From contig NZ_JANZKW010000005.1 in the NCBI RefSeq assembly GCF_027257935.1, positions 62,001 to 126,000 of the forward strand: a stretch of 64,000 nucleotides of DNA, in the 5' to 3' direction. Source of the DNA: Chitinimonas sp. BJYL2. GTDB lineage: Bacteria; Pseudomonadota; Gammaproteobacteria; Burkholderiales; Chitinimonadaceae. Positions within the stretch are counted from its first letter, which is position 1. Each line of letters begins with the position of its first letter. A program made the position numbers and the translations under genes. Below, piece by piece: positions 55,542-62,317 of this stretch. The notes under the pieces were generated by a model. The model was given only the letters and a program-made list of their open reading frames with translations. It was not told the DNA's origin and ran no database searches.

Positions 55542-55958
55542 ATGCAGCTCAAGAAATACTTAATTTCAGTGGCAGTGGTGGGCGGTCTCATTGCAGCCAG
55601 CGTTGCTGCTTATGCGTACTACACAAAAACGCCGCGCTATCTTCAAAAGCAGCTGATAGTGAATTCACTCAACGATCCTGATTCCGCGGAGTTTCGCGGA
55701 GTATTTCAGTCGTCGGCAAATAAGAACACTTGGTGCGGTGAGGTGAATGCACGCAATCGCATGGGGGGCATGACTGGCTTCACCCGTTACATCGTTCGAC
55801 TGCCGGATGGGTTCGAAGAATCGACGATGGCCAACCGTGACCTGTTGGAACTGCTGCAGCTCACTGGCGATGTCCGCATAGAGCCCATGGACAGAAGTAG
55901 TAACCCATCATCAGACAGCATGGTTTTCAGCAGCTCTTGGCGTATCTACTGCGGATAA
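55542..55958 (+). CDS. Membrane-anchored island protein of unknown function
   Basis: 138 residues: short basic start, a membrane anchor or uncleaved signal (about 6-27, YLISVAVVGGLIAASVAAYAYY), then a periplasmic domain with NDPDSAEFRGVFQSSANKNTWCGEVNARNRMGGMTGFTRYIV (core DPDSAEFRGVF) and two Cys (WCGE and the final YCG) that could form a disulfide. Similar domains occur in phage- and island-associated proteins; function unknown. Confidence 0.65.
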   Translation: MQLKKYLISVAVVGGLIAASVAAYAYYTKTPRYLQKQLIVNSLNDPDSAEFRGVFQSSANKNTWCGEVNARNRMGGMTGFTRYIVRLPDGFEESTMANRDLLELLQLTGDVRIEPMDRSSNPSSDSMVFSSSWRIYCG

Positions 55959-56067
55959 GTCTGGAGGCTATTCAAAGCATGAGTGGGTAGCTCGCCGGTA
56001 CCTGCGAGACAATGGAAGAAATGTACCGGGCAACTCACGGCCGGAACCCTTGAGAGAGGATTGATGA

Positions 56068-56457
56068 ATGGATAACACTGGTTCTGTTTTCAAGCTGGCT
56101 TATGCTGGTTACATCATTGGGGCACTGGTGGTATTGATCGCCTTGTGGGAATTCATCGCTGGCATTTATCCACGTCCTGTCACTTTTTACTGCGGGAGTT
56201 CCGGGCTCAGTGTGATCTGGGATGGTAAGAAGCCCAAAATCGAGGCGGAATACCAAGGGAAACGATATTTCGGCTCGATTCCCGAAAAGGGCCACATCTC
56301 TTGGAATGCCTACAATACCGGCCCAACGCCAAATATTCTCCCTCTCAAGGTGACCACCATTGCGGGCGGGATTGTGGAAATCCTGAGTGTTGGCCCGATG
56401 GATACACCAACCAGCTTGTGCACCATTGACCCGGAAAAGCTCAAGCCTGCCAAATAG
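56068..56457 (+). CDS. Small membrane protein of unknown function
   Basis: 129 residues with an N-terminal membrane segment (about 10-32, LAYAGYIIGALVVLIALWEFIAG; core IIGALVVLIALWEF) and a beta-rich outer part containing a Cys pair (FYCGSS, LCTID). A GAGAGGA ribosome binding site precedes ATG 56068. It ends three bases before the YedK-like gene, with which it may be co-transcribed. The preceding 109-base gap holds an imperfect inverted repeat only. Confidence 0.6.
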   Translation: MDNTGSVFKLAYAGYIIGALVVLIALWEFIAGIYPRPVTFYCGSSGLSVIWDGKKPKIEAEYQGKRYFGSIPEKGHISWNAYNTGPTPNILPLKVTTIAGGIVEILSVGPMDTPTSLCTIDPEKLKPAK

Positions 56458-56460
56458 GCC

Positions 56461-57126
56461 ATGTGCACCAACTACCGCCCCACCCGCTCTGATCACCTGC
56501 AGGCCATCGCTGATGGCCTGATCGCGCCCGACAGCTACCCGGATGAAACCTACCCCGGCTACATCGCACCCATCGTGCGCGTGCCACACGGGGAGAGCAA
56601 GGGGCGGGATGTGTTGCTGGGGAGGTTCGGGTTGATTCCGCCATTGGCCAAGGACGACAGCTTCGGCAAGAAGACCTACAAAGCCCGCACCGAGACGGTG
56701 GCCGAGAAGCCTAGTTACCTCAGCGCCTGGAAGCGCCGGCAGTTCTGTCTAGTGCCTATGCAAGGGTTCTACGAGCCCAACTGGGAAACTGGCAAGGCCG
56801 TGCGCTGGCAGATTCGCCGGCAGGACGAGGCCGACTTCTGCGTAGCCGGGATCTGGGAGCAATGGACCCACCCGGAACGCGGGTCCGAGTTCTCGTTCAG
56901 CCTGCTCACCATCAACGCCGATGGCCACCCGATCATGGGTCACTTCCACCGCCCCGGTGACGAGAAGCGTTCCCTGATGATTGTGCCGCCCAGCGAATAC
57001 GACGCCTGGCTACAGGCCGATACCGAGATGGCACGCACGTTCCTGAGCCTTGCTCCGCTGGCCGAGTTCACCAGCTTTGCCGACCAGAAGCCCAAGAAGG
57101 GCGAGACCGAATCGCTATTCGCATAG
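56461..57126 (+). CDS. HMCES/YedK-like SOS response-associated protein with altered active site
   Basis: SRAP-domain protein (221 residues) of the family that forms thiazolidine crosslinks with abasic sites in single-stranded DNA. C2 (after Met removal the N-terminal nucleophile), E105 in QGFYEPNW and H163 in MGHFHRPGDEKRS are present. The usual Asn of the NAR(S/A)ET motif is replaced by Lys (K74, KARTETVAEKPSY), a single-base change from the normal codon. Whether crosslinking survives is unclear. Typical passenger of phages and islands. Confidence 0.85.
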   Translation: MCTNYRPTRSDHLQAIADGLIAPDSYPDETYPGYIAPIVRVPHGESKGRDVLLGRFGLIPPLAKDDSFGKKTYKARTETVAEKPSYLSAWKRRQFCLVPMQGFYEPNWETGKAVRWQIRRQDEADFCVAGIWEQWTHPERGSEFSFSLLTINADGHPIMGHFHRPGDEKRSLMIVPPSEYDAWLQADTEMARTFLSLAPLAEFTSFADQKPKKGETESLFA

Positions 57127-57162
57127 AGAACTATCGATCTCCTTTTTGCTATGCTTGGCGGC

Positions 57163-57474
57163 ATGCACGTCCGCCTCAACATCCTGCGAAAAAACGGAAA
57201 GCGCCTGCCCGCCAAGCCGAGCTTCCGCATTGAGATCGAGGGGCACATCACCACCTTCGGCGCCAAAATCGAGGATGGCTGGTCAGTCAACACGCTGGAA
57301 TTTCACGTCCGCAATGCCAGCGGGTCGCTGCAAGGGGGAGTGCCGTTACCTCTACGAGGCGCGGCTGGTGTCGATCGGCGACGCGCATATCCGGTTCATC
57401 GGGTTCGAGCATGAGGGCGACGGTGACCAGGCCACGGGTACGTGCAGGAATGGCTCTGTGCGATCCTGCACTAG
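57163..57474 (+). pseudogene. Small conserved island gene with two compensating frameshifts
   Basis: Frame 1 reads MHVRLNILRKNGKRLPAKPS ... FHVRNASGSLQG; then coding sense continues in frame 2 (ECRYLYEARLVSIGDAHIRF ... GFEHEGDGDQATG), and returns to frame 1 for YVQEWLCAILH and a stop at 57472-57474. One extra G in the run at 57335-57339 and one missing G near 57436-57438 explain both shifts. The repaired product would be about 103 residues. Either a decayed gene or two base-calling errors at G runs. Confidence 0.65.
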
Positions 57475-57480
57475 CAGCCC

Positions 57481-57513
57481 TCATATGGGCCATATGATCC
57501 ATATCATATGGAT
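57481..57513. repeat. Nested CATATG palindromes
   Basis: Two 17-base palindromes share one base: 57481-57497 (TCATATGG-G-CCATATGA) and 57497-57513 (ATCCATAT-C-ATATGGAT). A third, CATATGAT-CCAT-ATCATATG (57491-57510), overlaps both. It lies just after the frameshifted gene; a protein binding site, cruciform or terminator without T tract are possible. Confidence 0.6.
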
Positions 57514-57553
57514 GAAACATACGATATGACCGACAGGCCTTAGGGGATGAGTT

Positions 57554-57576
57554 CTATCCACAGATACAGTGGATAA
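57554..57576. promoter_or_regulatory. Facing pair of DnaA-box-like sequences
   Basis: CTATCCACA (57554-57562, + strand) and TTATCCACT (57568-57576, - strand) each match the DnaA box TTATCCACA at eight of nine positions and face each other across five bases. The surrounding 57530-57835 contains no supported gene, only some GC hairpins; it might be a remnant replication or control region of the element. Confidence 0.4.
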
Positions 57577-57915
57577 CTGGGCCAGAAATTTCTCTGTTGC
57601 ATAGTCGACGCAGCGATACATCGATCTGCTGAAAACTTGAGCAGAAACTGGTGATTCGCTTAGGCCGAACTGGAAGTAGGATTCGCCCCGGTTCAGCTCT
57701 GCAACTCCTACTGCCGGAGTTGAGCCTGGGCCCGGTCGCGTTCCCTCGCATCGGGCCCTTCTACTTGGCCCGCAGCGATTTCGCCCCCAAACCAGGTGTC
57801 GCCTGCAAGCACCATCTGCAGACCAAGCCCGCGTGTATAATTGTCAGCAGATGTGGGGACTGCCCCGCGTCGCGGGGGGGTTGACGCCTCATCAAGTAGA
57901 CACAAGGAGATCCTC

Positions 57916-58047
57916 TTGTCTGCGAACGATGAAGATAAACCGCCAAACAAAAAGCCCAGTCGAAAGACTGAGCTTCTTGTAGTGATCCTCACGGTAGGGC
58001 CGGCATGGATCACAGCACTTTTGAAACTTACCGAACAAGTCAGCTGA
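57916..58047 (+). CDS. Possible 43-residue single-TM protein with TTG start
   Basis: AGGAG at 57905-57909 stands six bases before TTG 57916. The frame encodes a charged N-terminus (SANDEDKPPNKKPSRKTE) and one hydrophobic segment (LLVVILTVGPAWITALLKL), ending at 58047, 19 bases before a strong terminator. A TATAAT-like box lies at 57836-57841. Good translation signals and a terminator support it; no homology known. Confidence 0.5.
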   Translation: MSANDEDKPPNKKPSRKTELLVVILTVGPAWITALLKLTEQVS

Positions 58048-58062
58048 GGAACTGACCGCGTT

Positions 58063-58102
58063 ACCAAACCCCGCCAAGCGCCAACTTGGTGGGGTTCTTT
58101 TT
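58063..58102 (+). terminator. Terminator after the small TM gene
   Basis: A 12-bp stem with one G-U pair (58067-58078 with 58085-58096), six-base loop, then CTTTTT. Strong rho-independent terminator ending plus-strand transcription of the island. Confidence 0.88.
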
Positions 58103-58134
58103 GCACTACGCGGTGCACCTCATGCACCAGCGAA

Positions 58135-58151
58135 GTGTAAACCGTTTACAC
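58135..58151. promoter_or_regulatory. Perfect 17-base palindrome
   Basis: GTGTAAAC-C-GTTTACAC, 8-bp perfect arms. The pattern resembles LacI-family operators, but no gene starts close by: the interval 58103-58290 has no supported coding sequence apart from this site. Possibly a regulator site of the ancestral element. Confidence 0.5.
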
Positions 58152-58290
58152 CCATTTTTAAACTTTTCGTTGAGGTGCTCTCAGGAACAATTCCAACGAA
58201 ATGCCTCGCGGCTGAGTTAAGAAGCACGATTTGAGCTGCGTTCTCAGGCAAAAAAATATGCGAATCGTGAACAAAAGTCTGGCCGAAAAA

Positions 58291-58470
58291 CTAAGAAAGC
58301 GTTCCTAGCGCCATTACCGCATCAGCCATCGCCCTCGTCTTCTCGTCGCTACCGCGGCTGCTTCCAAAGAAGAATCCCGCCACCTGCTGAGCCGCATAAG
58401 CCGCATAGCCGATGAAGCCGAACACCACGGCCACTAGGTTGGGATCGGGTTTCACTTTGTCGATCAGCAA
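58291..58470 (-). pseudogene. Holin-like phage remnant
   Basis: About 59 residues: VKPDPNLVAVVFGFIGYAAY, a hydrophobic segment running into AAQQVAGFFFGSSRGSDEKTRAMADAVMALG. The F-x-GSSRGSxxK ending after a membrane helix is typical of phage holins. The frame has no ATG (TTG 58470 possible, no ribosome binding site) and a stop just upstream (58498-58500), so the N-terminus seems lost. Confidence 0.55.
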
Positions 58471-58567
58471 CCAATAGGCGTTACAAGGGGATTTCAGGAC
58501 GCCTCAGTATGCCTTTGCGGAGCAGGAATCCGCCTCAAAGCCGCATGGATCCTAGAAAACGCAGATC

Positions 58568-58619
58568 ATTGAAATTCCGCGTGTCCGTGGTTCGATTCCG
58601 CGACTGGCCACCAGATACA
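58568..58619. repeat. attR copy of the island attachment site
   Basis: Second copy of the tRNA-Phe 3' part (51 of 52 bases identical to 52758-52809). It lacks the 5' half, so it is not a tRNA gene. The following 58620-58874 is ordinary chromosomal sequence without a supported gene; it should contain the promoter of the acyltransferase, which I could not pinpoint. Confidence 0.92.
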
Positions 58620-58874
58620 AAAAGCCCCGCTCTTGCGGCGTTTCGGGTCACGCTCTGCGCAGCAAGACCGTCGCAACGGCATAGTGCTTGCGCGGACATG
58701 CATAACCGGCAGCTATGTACCTGTACCACTATGCCGGCCAGAACCCTTGTACGACAAGGATGCGCGGGCTCCAGGCCGGCGATGACGCCCCCCTATCCTC
58801 ACACCAAAGCGAGGGCGCACGAAGGTGGCGAGCTACGCCACAATCATGCCTCCCACCCTACGCCTGCGCACCCC

Positions 58875-60017
58875 ATGGACGACCGCCAACGCCTGCTGTC
58901 ACTCGATGTCTTTCGCGGCTTCACGATCGCTGCGATGCTGCTCGTCAACAACCCCGGCAGCTGGAGCAGCGTCTACTCCCCGCTGTTGCATGCTGAATGG
59001 CATGGCTGGACCTTCACCGACCTGATTTTCCCCTTCTTTCTGTTTATCGGCGGCGTGGCCATGAGCCTGTCGCTGGGTAAGCGACAGGCCGATAGCCGAT
59101 TCGGCGTGCTCCTGCAGTGCTGGCGACGCGCGGCGCTCATCATCGCCATCGGCCTATTTCTCAACCTGTTCCCCATGTTCAACTTTGCTGAAGTAAGGAT
59201 TCCCGGTGTGCTGCAACGCATTGGCCTTGTGGTGGCGCTAGCGGCGCCGGTGGTCATCTACCTGCGCCTGCGCGGACAGCTGTTGGTGGCAATGGCCGCC
59301 CTGCTGGTTTACAGCGTACTGATGCGATACGGACAGGTCTGCGACCTGCCGGGCGGCTGCTTTAACAGCGAGCCGCTACCGGGTCGCGATTTCGGCGCCT
59401 GGGTCGACCGGGCGCTGATGGAAGGGCATCTATGGGCCAAGGTGAAAACCTGGGACCCGGAGGGTTTGCTGTCTACCTTACCGGCGCTGGTCACCCAGCT
59501 GATTGGCGTCTGGGCCGGCCGTCTCATCGCGTTACAAACCTCTGTTGCGGAACGCTGCACCTGGCTGTTCGTGGCAGGGGTCACGCTGCTGCTCGCGGGT
59601 ACAGCGCTAGATCTGGCGCACCTGCCCATCAACAAATCACTCTGGACGCCGGCCTACGCGGTATTCATGGGCGGCTGGGGCTGCCTGGGGCTGGCGTGCT
59701 GCTACTGGCTGCTCGACGGCCAACCATCTGCCCGCGCCCGCCAATGGCTCGCGCGCGCCTGTTTCCCGCTGACCATGCTGGGCATGAACGCCTTGTTCAT
59801 CTTCGCGCTGTCTGGCATGGTTGGGCGCCTGCTGGGCACCATCAAGATCGGACCGGATAGCGCTCCTGTCAGCCTAAAGGCTTGGCTTTACGCCCCGGTC
59901 GAGCACTCGGGCCTGGCGCCCGAGAACGCTTCCCTGATGTTTGCCCTGTTGTTCACGCTGGTCATGCTTGGGGTGGCCTGGGCCATGTGGCGCAAGCGCT
60001 GGTTCATAAAACTTTAG
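58875..60017 (+). CDS. NagX-like membrane acyltransferase (DUF5009/HGSNAT family)
   Basis: 380 residues, about ten membrane segments. Start MDDRQRLLSLDVFRGFTIAAMLLVNNPG (core LSLDVFRGFTIAAMLLVNNP) and FTDLIFPFFLFIGGVAMSLSL are the signature of the family related to heparan-alpha-glucosaminide N-acetyltransferase, called NagX in bacterial N-acetylglucosamine loci. The family modifies or transports amino sugars across the membrane. ATG 58875 is the family start; the frame runs further upstream through attR but that part has no meaning. Confidence 0.85.
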   Translation: MDDRQRLLSLDVFRGFTIAAMLLVNNPGSWSSVYSPLLHAEWHGWTFTDLIFPFFLFIGGVAMSLSLGKRQADSRFGVLLQCWRRAALIIAIGLFLNLFPMFNFAEVRIPGVLQRIGLVVALAAPVVIYLRLRGQLLVAMAALLVYSVLMRYGQVCDLPGGCFNSEPLPGRDFGAWVDRALMEGHLWAKVKTWDPEGLLSTLPALVTQLIGVWAGRLIALQTSVAERCTWLFVAGVTLLLAGTALDLAHLPINKSLWTPAYAVFMGGWGCLGLACCYWLLDGQPSARARQWLARACFPLTMLGMNALFIFALSGMVGRLLGTIKIGPDSAPVSLKAWLYAPVEHSGLAPENASLMFALLFTLVMLGVAWAMWRKRWFIKL

Positions 60018-60065
60018 GTGTGGCTGCCCGGCCCGATCCGATACACGCTTCCGTCAGAGACCCGT

Positions 60066-60950
60066 ATGCGCCGCCTGTCCCTTGCCCTGCTCACCCTCAT
60101 GCTCGCCGCCTGTGCCACCGTGCCACGCATCGATGCCCATTACGAGGCCAAGGGGCAATCGAGCCGGGTTCGTTATCTGATCATGCACTACACCGTGCTC
60201 AACTTCCCCGACTCGCTCCGAACCCTCACCGAGCAGAGCGTGAGCAGCCACTATCTGGTCGGCGATGCACCGCCGGTAATCTACCGTCTGGTCGACGAAG
60301 ACCGGCGGGCGCACCACGCGGGGGTCAGCTACTGGCAGGGGCAGACCAATATCAATGACAACTCGATCGGCATCGAGATCGTCAACGCGGGCTTTCACGA
60401 CACCCCGGAAGGCCGGGTGTGGGTACCTTATGCGCCAGAACAGATCGACAAGGTCATCGCGCTCTCGCGCTCGATCATCGAGCGGCATCAGATCAAGCCC
60501 GAAAACGTATTGGGTCATAGCGATATCGCGCCGCAGCGCAAAACCGACCCCGGCCCCCTGTTCCCCTGGCGCAAGCTGGCCGAGGCCGGCGTGGGCCGCT
60601 GGCCGGATGAGGCCAAGGTAGTTGCGGCCCTGCCTGCGCATGCCGCACAGTTGCCGGATGTGGCCTGGTTCCAGCAGTTGTTGGCACGCGTGGGCTACGC
60701 CGTGCCGAGCAGCGGCCTGCTCGACAAGGAAACCCGGAATGTCCTGACCGCGTTCCAGATGCGCTATCGGCCCGCCCGCTTTGATGGCGAACCGGATGCA
60801 GAAACGGCTGCCCTGTTGACGGTACTGGCGCCTACACCAGCACCAGCACCAGCACCAGCACCAGCACCAGCACCAGCACCAGCACCAGCCTCGCCGCAAG
60901 CGCCGGCGCCGTCCACCCCCGCACCCGCTGCAGCCAGCACCGCGCCCTGA
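60066..60950 (+). CDS. AmpD/AmiD-type N-acetylmuramoyl-L-alanine amidase, lipoprotein
   Basis: 294 residues. Lipobox LAAC with C16, then an Amidase_2 domain: zinc His in YLIMHYTVLNFP, second His and the acidic residue in VLGHSDIAPQRKTDPGPLFPW. A peptidoglycan-binding-like domain follows (about 195-258), and a Pro/Ala tail made from nine ACCAGC repeats plus similar codons ends the protein. Resembles outer-membrane AmiD, which cleaves anhydromuropeptides. Located with amino-sugar genes, so recycling of wall fragments fits. Confidence 0.88.
   Translation: MRRLSLALLTLMLAACATVPRIDAHYEAKGQSSRVRYLIMHYTVLNFPDSLRTLTEQSVSSHYLVGDAPPVIYRLVDEDRRAHHAGVSYWQGQTNINDNSIGIEIVNAGFHDTPEGRVWVPYAPEQIDKVIALSRSIIERHQIKPENVLGHSDIAPQRKTDPGPLFPWRKLAEAGVGRWPDEAKVVAALPAHAAQLPDVAWFQQLLARVGYAVPSSGLLDKETRNVLTAFQMRYRPARFDGEPDAETAALLTVLAPTPAPAPAPAPAPAPAPAPASPQAPAPSTPAPAAASTAP
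60836..60889 (+). repeat. Nine ACCAGC tandem repeats inside the amidase gene
   Basis: 54 bases, nine perfect copies of a six-base unit encoding alternating Pro-Ala. Copy-number changes would keep the frame and only alter tail length. Confidence 0.97.
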
Positions 60951-61006
60951 GTCTCCTGGCGCTGGCGTATCACAGCAGGCGGCAAGACTGCCGCCTGCGT
61001 CGTACA

Positions 61007-61030
61007 ATTGCTGCAACCGGTTTCAGCAAT
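61007..61030. promoter_or_regulatory. LacI-type operator before the lacI gene
   Basis: A 24-base palindrome with one mismatched pair; the core TGCAACCGGTTTCA (61012-61025) is a LacI-family operator form. It lies 33 bases before the regulator start, suggesting autoregulation. Confidence 0.75.
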
Positions 61031-61062
61031 CCGCCCGACACCACTTCCAGATCGTCAGACGC

Positions 61063-62112
61063 ATGGCCAAATCCCCTTCTTCTGCTACTCCTACGCATGA
61101 TGGCGTTGTGACCTTGGGCATGGTGGCCCAAGCAAGCGGCGTCTCACCCAGCACGGTGTCCCGCATCCTCAATGGTACCGCCGTGGTCAGCCCCGAGAAG
61201 CGGGCCGCCGTCGATAAGGCCATTGCCGAGCTGGGCTATGTGCCCAACCCAATCGCACGCGGACTGGCAGGCGGCCGGACCATGAGCATCGGGGTAGTGA
61301 CCCAGTTCATCGACAGCCCCTTCTATGGTGTCGCCCTGCGCGGGATTGAAGAAACACTGGGTGCGGCAGGTTATAGCGCGCTGTTTGTCAGCGGACATTG
61401 GAAGGTCGCCGTAGAGCAGCGCTGTATCGATACCCTGCTGAGCCGGCGTGTCGATGGCATGATCATTCTGAGTGGCCGCATGGGCGATAACGCACTGCGG
61501 ACACTGGCCAAGAAACTGCCGACCGTGGTGACCGGGCGCTCCCTCAAGGGGCCGGGCCTTTATGCCATGGACTTTGATCACCGCGAGGGGGCACGACTGG
61601 CAACGCAGCACCTGATCGCTCGCGGCCACCGTGATATCGCCCATATCAGTGGCGATCCGGGCCACCCCGATGCCCGCGAGCGACTGGCGGGTTATCAGGA
61701 TGCGCTCGCCGCGGCGGGTATTGCCTTCCGCCCGGAACTGGTCGAGGCGGGCGACTATCAGGAAGACAGCGGCCGTCTTGCTGCTGAGCGACTACTGGCC
61801 AGCCGGCGTAATTTCACCGCCCTGTTTGCCGCCAATGACCAGATGGCCTTTGGTGCTGCCGTGTCCCTGCACAAAGCCGGCCTGCGGATTCCTCAAGATG
61901 TGTCGCTGATGGGCGTGGATGACCTGCTGCTCGCGGCCCACATGACGCCCCCGCTGACGACGGTACATCAGGCCAGCCTTGAGTTGGGCTGCATGGCCGC
62001 ACAAGCCATGCTGACGCTGCTGGCTGGCAACAAGCCCGATCTGCAACTACCGGCGCCCAGACTGGTGGAGCGCGATTCCGTGGCCAGCATCGCCCGGCAG
62101 CCTGCACGCTGA
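61063..62112 (+). CDS. LacI-family transcriptional regulator
   Basis: 349 residues. N-terminal helix-turn-helix (VTLGMVAQASGVSPSTVSRILNG) with hinge helix (YVPNPIARGLAGGRT), then a periplasmic-binding-protein-like effector domain (SIGVVTQFIDSPFYGVALRGIEE to VSLMGVDDLLLAAHMTPPLTT). It probably senses an amino sugar or related sugar. Related operator palindromes precede this gene and the TonB-dependent receptor gene. Confidence 0.93.
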   Translation: MAKSPSSATPTHDGVVTLGMVAQASGVSPSTVSRILNGTAVVSPEKRAAVDKAIAELGYVPNPIARGLAGGRTMSIGVVTQFIDSPFYGVALRGIEETLGAAGYSALFVSGHWKVAVEQRCIDTLLSRRVDGMIILSGRMGDNALRTLAKKLPTVVTGRSLKGPGLYAMDFDHREGARLATQHLIARGHRDIAHISGDPGHPDARERLAGYQDALAAAGIAFRPELVEAGDYQEDSGRLAAERLLASRRNFTALFAANDQMAFGAAVSLHKAGLRIPQDVSLMGVDDLLLAAHMTPPLTTVHQASLELGCMAAQAMLTLLAGNKPDLQLPAPRLVERDSVASIARQPAR

Positions 62113-62121
62113 CCACCGATA

Positions 62122-62135
62122 AGAAATCGGTTTCA
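62122..62135. promoter_or_regulatory. Second LacI-type operator
   Basis: AGAAATCGGTTTCA, 12 of 14 matches to TGAAACCGGTTTCA, ten bases after the lacI stop and about 180 bases before the receptor gene. Could be an auxiliary operator for looping. Confidence 0.5.
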
Positions 62136-62208
62136 GGAAAAAGCACTTACACAGCAATAGCTTACGCACCACAATGTTGCATACATGCATCATGACGGTG
62201 CGGCTCGA

Positions 62209-62251
62209 TTCACATTTCGAGCATTTGCGCTAATATATGAAAGCGCTTTCA
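62209..62251 (+). promoter_or_regulatory. Promoter and perfect operator of the TonB-dependent receptor gene
   Basis: A -35-like TTCACA (62209-62214) and -10-like TAATAT (62231-62236), 16 bases apart, are followed at once by the perfect palindrome TGAAAGCGCTTTCA (62238-62251). A repressor bound there would cover the transcription start. Confidence 0.65.
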
Positions 62252-62317
62252 GTGCAGGGCTGGATATCGGAGGCCATGCCGAAGCCCGACCACCAAGATC
62301 AACAGGAGACACACAGC

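Larger units (their letters stand above)
52758..58619. mobile_element. 5.8-kb integrated island at tRNA-Phe
   Basis: The segment is bounded by two copies of a 52-base sequence (52758-52809 and 58568-58619, one mismatch) derived from the anticodon stem to the 3' end of tRNA-Phe plus six bases beyond CCA. The integrase remnant lies next to the tRNA and points to it. Inside are two XRE regulators, unknown cargo, a YedK-like gene and a holin-like remnant, with several genes AT-richer than the chromosome. Origin is probably a phage or satellite; the truncated integrase suggests it is now immobile. Confidence 0.85.

Noticed and set aside
57651-57884. A 77-codon plus-strand frame in the island
   Set aside because: Arg/Pro/Gly-rich, no start signal, no plausible domain; covers GC hairpins only.
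57708-58127. A 139-codon minus-strand frame in the right part of the island
   Set aside because: It runs through the terminator at 58063-58102 and opposite the small TM gene, has no ribosome binding site and no recognised domain.
58568-58614. A second tRNA-Phe gene
   Set aside because: Only the anticodon arm to 3' end is present; there is no acceptor 5' strand or D arm. It is the attR repeat.
58509-58874. An upstream extension of the acyltransferase frame by 122 codons
   Set aside because: It crosses the attR site and has an Arg/Ser/Pro-rich sequence unlike the family; all homologues known to me start near the LSLDVFRG motif, so ATG 58875 is used.
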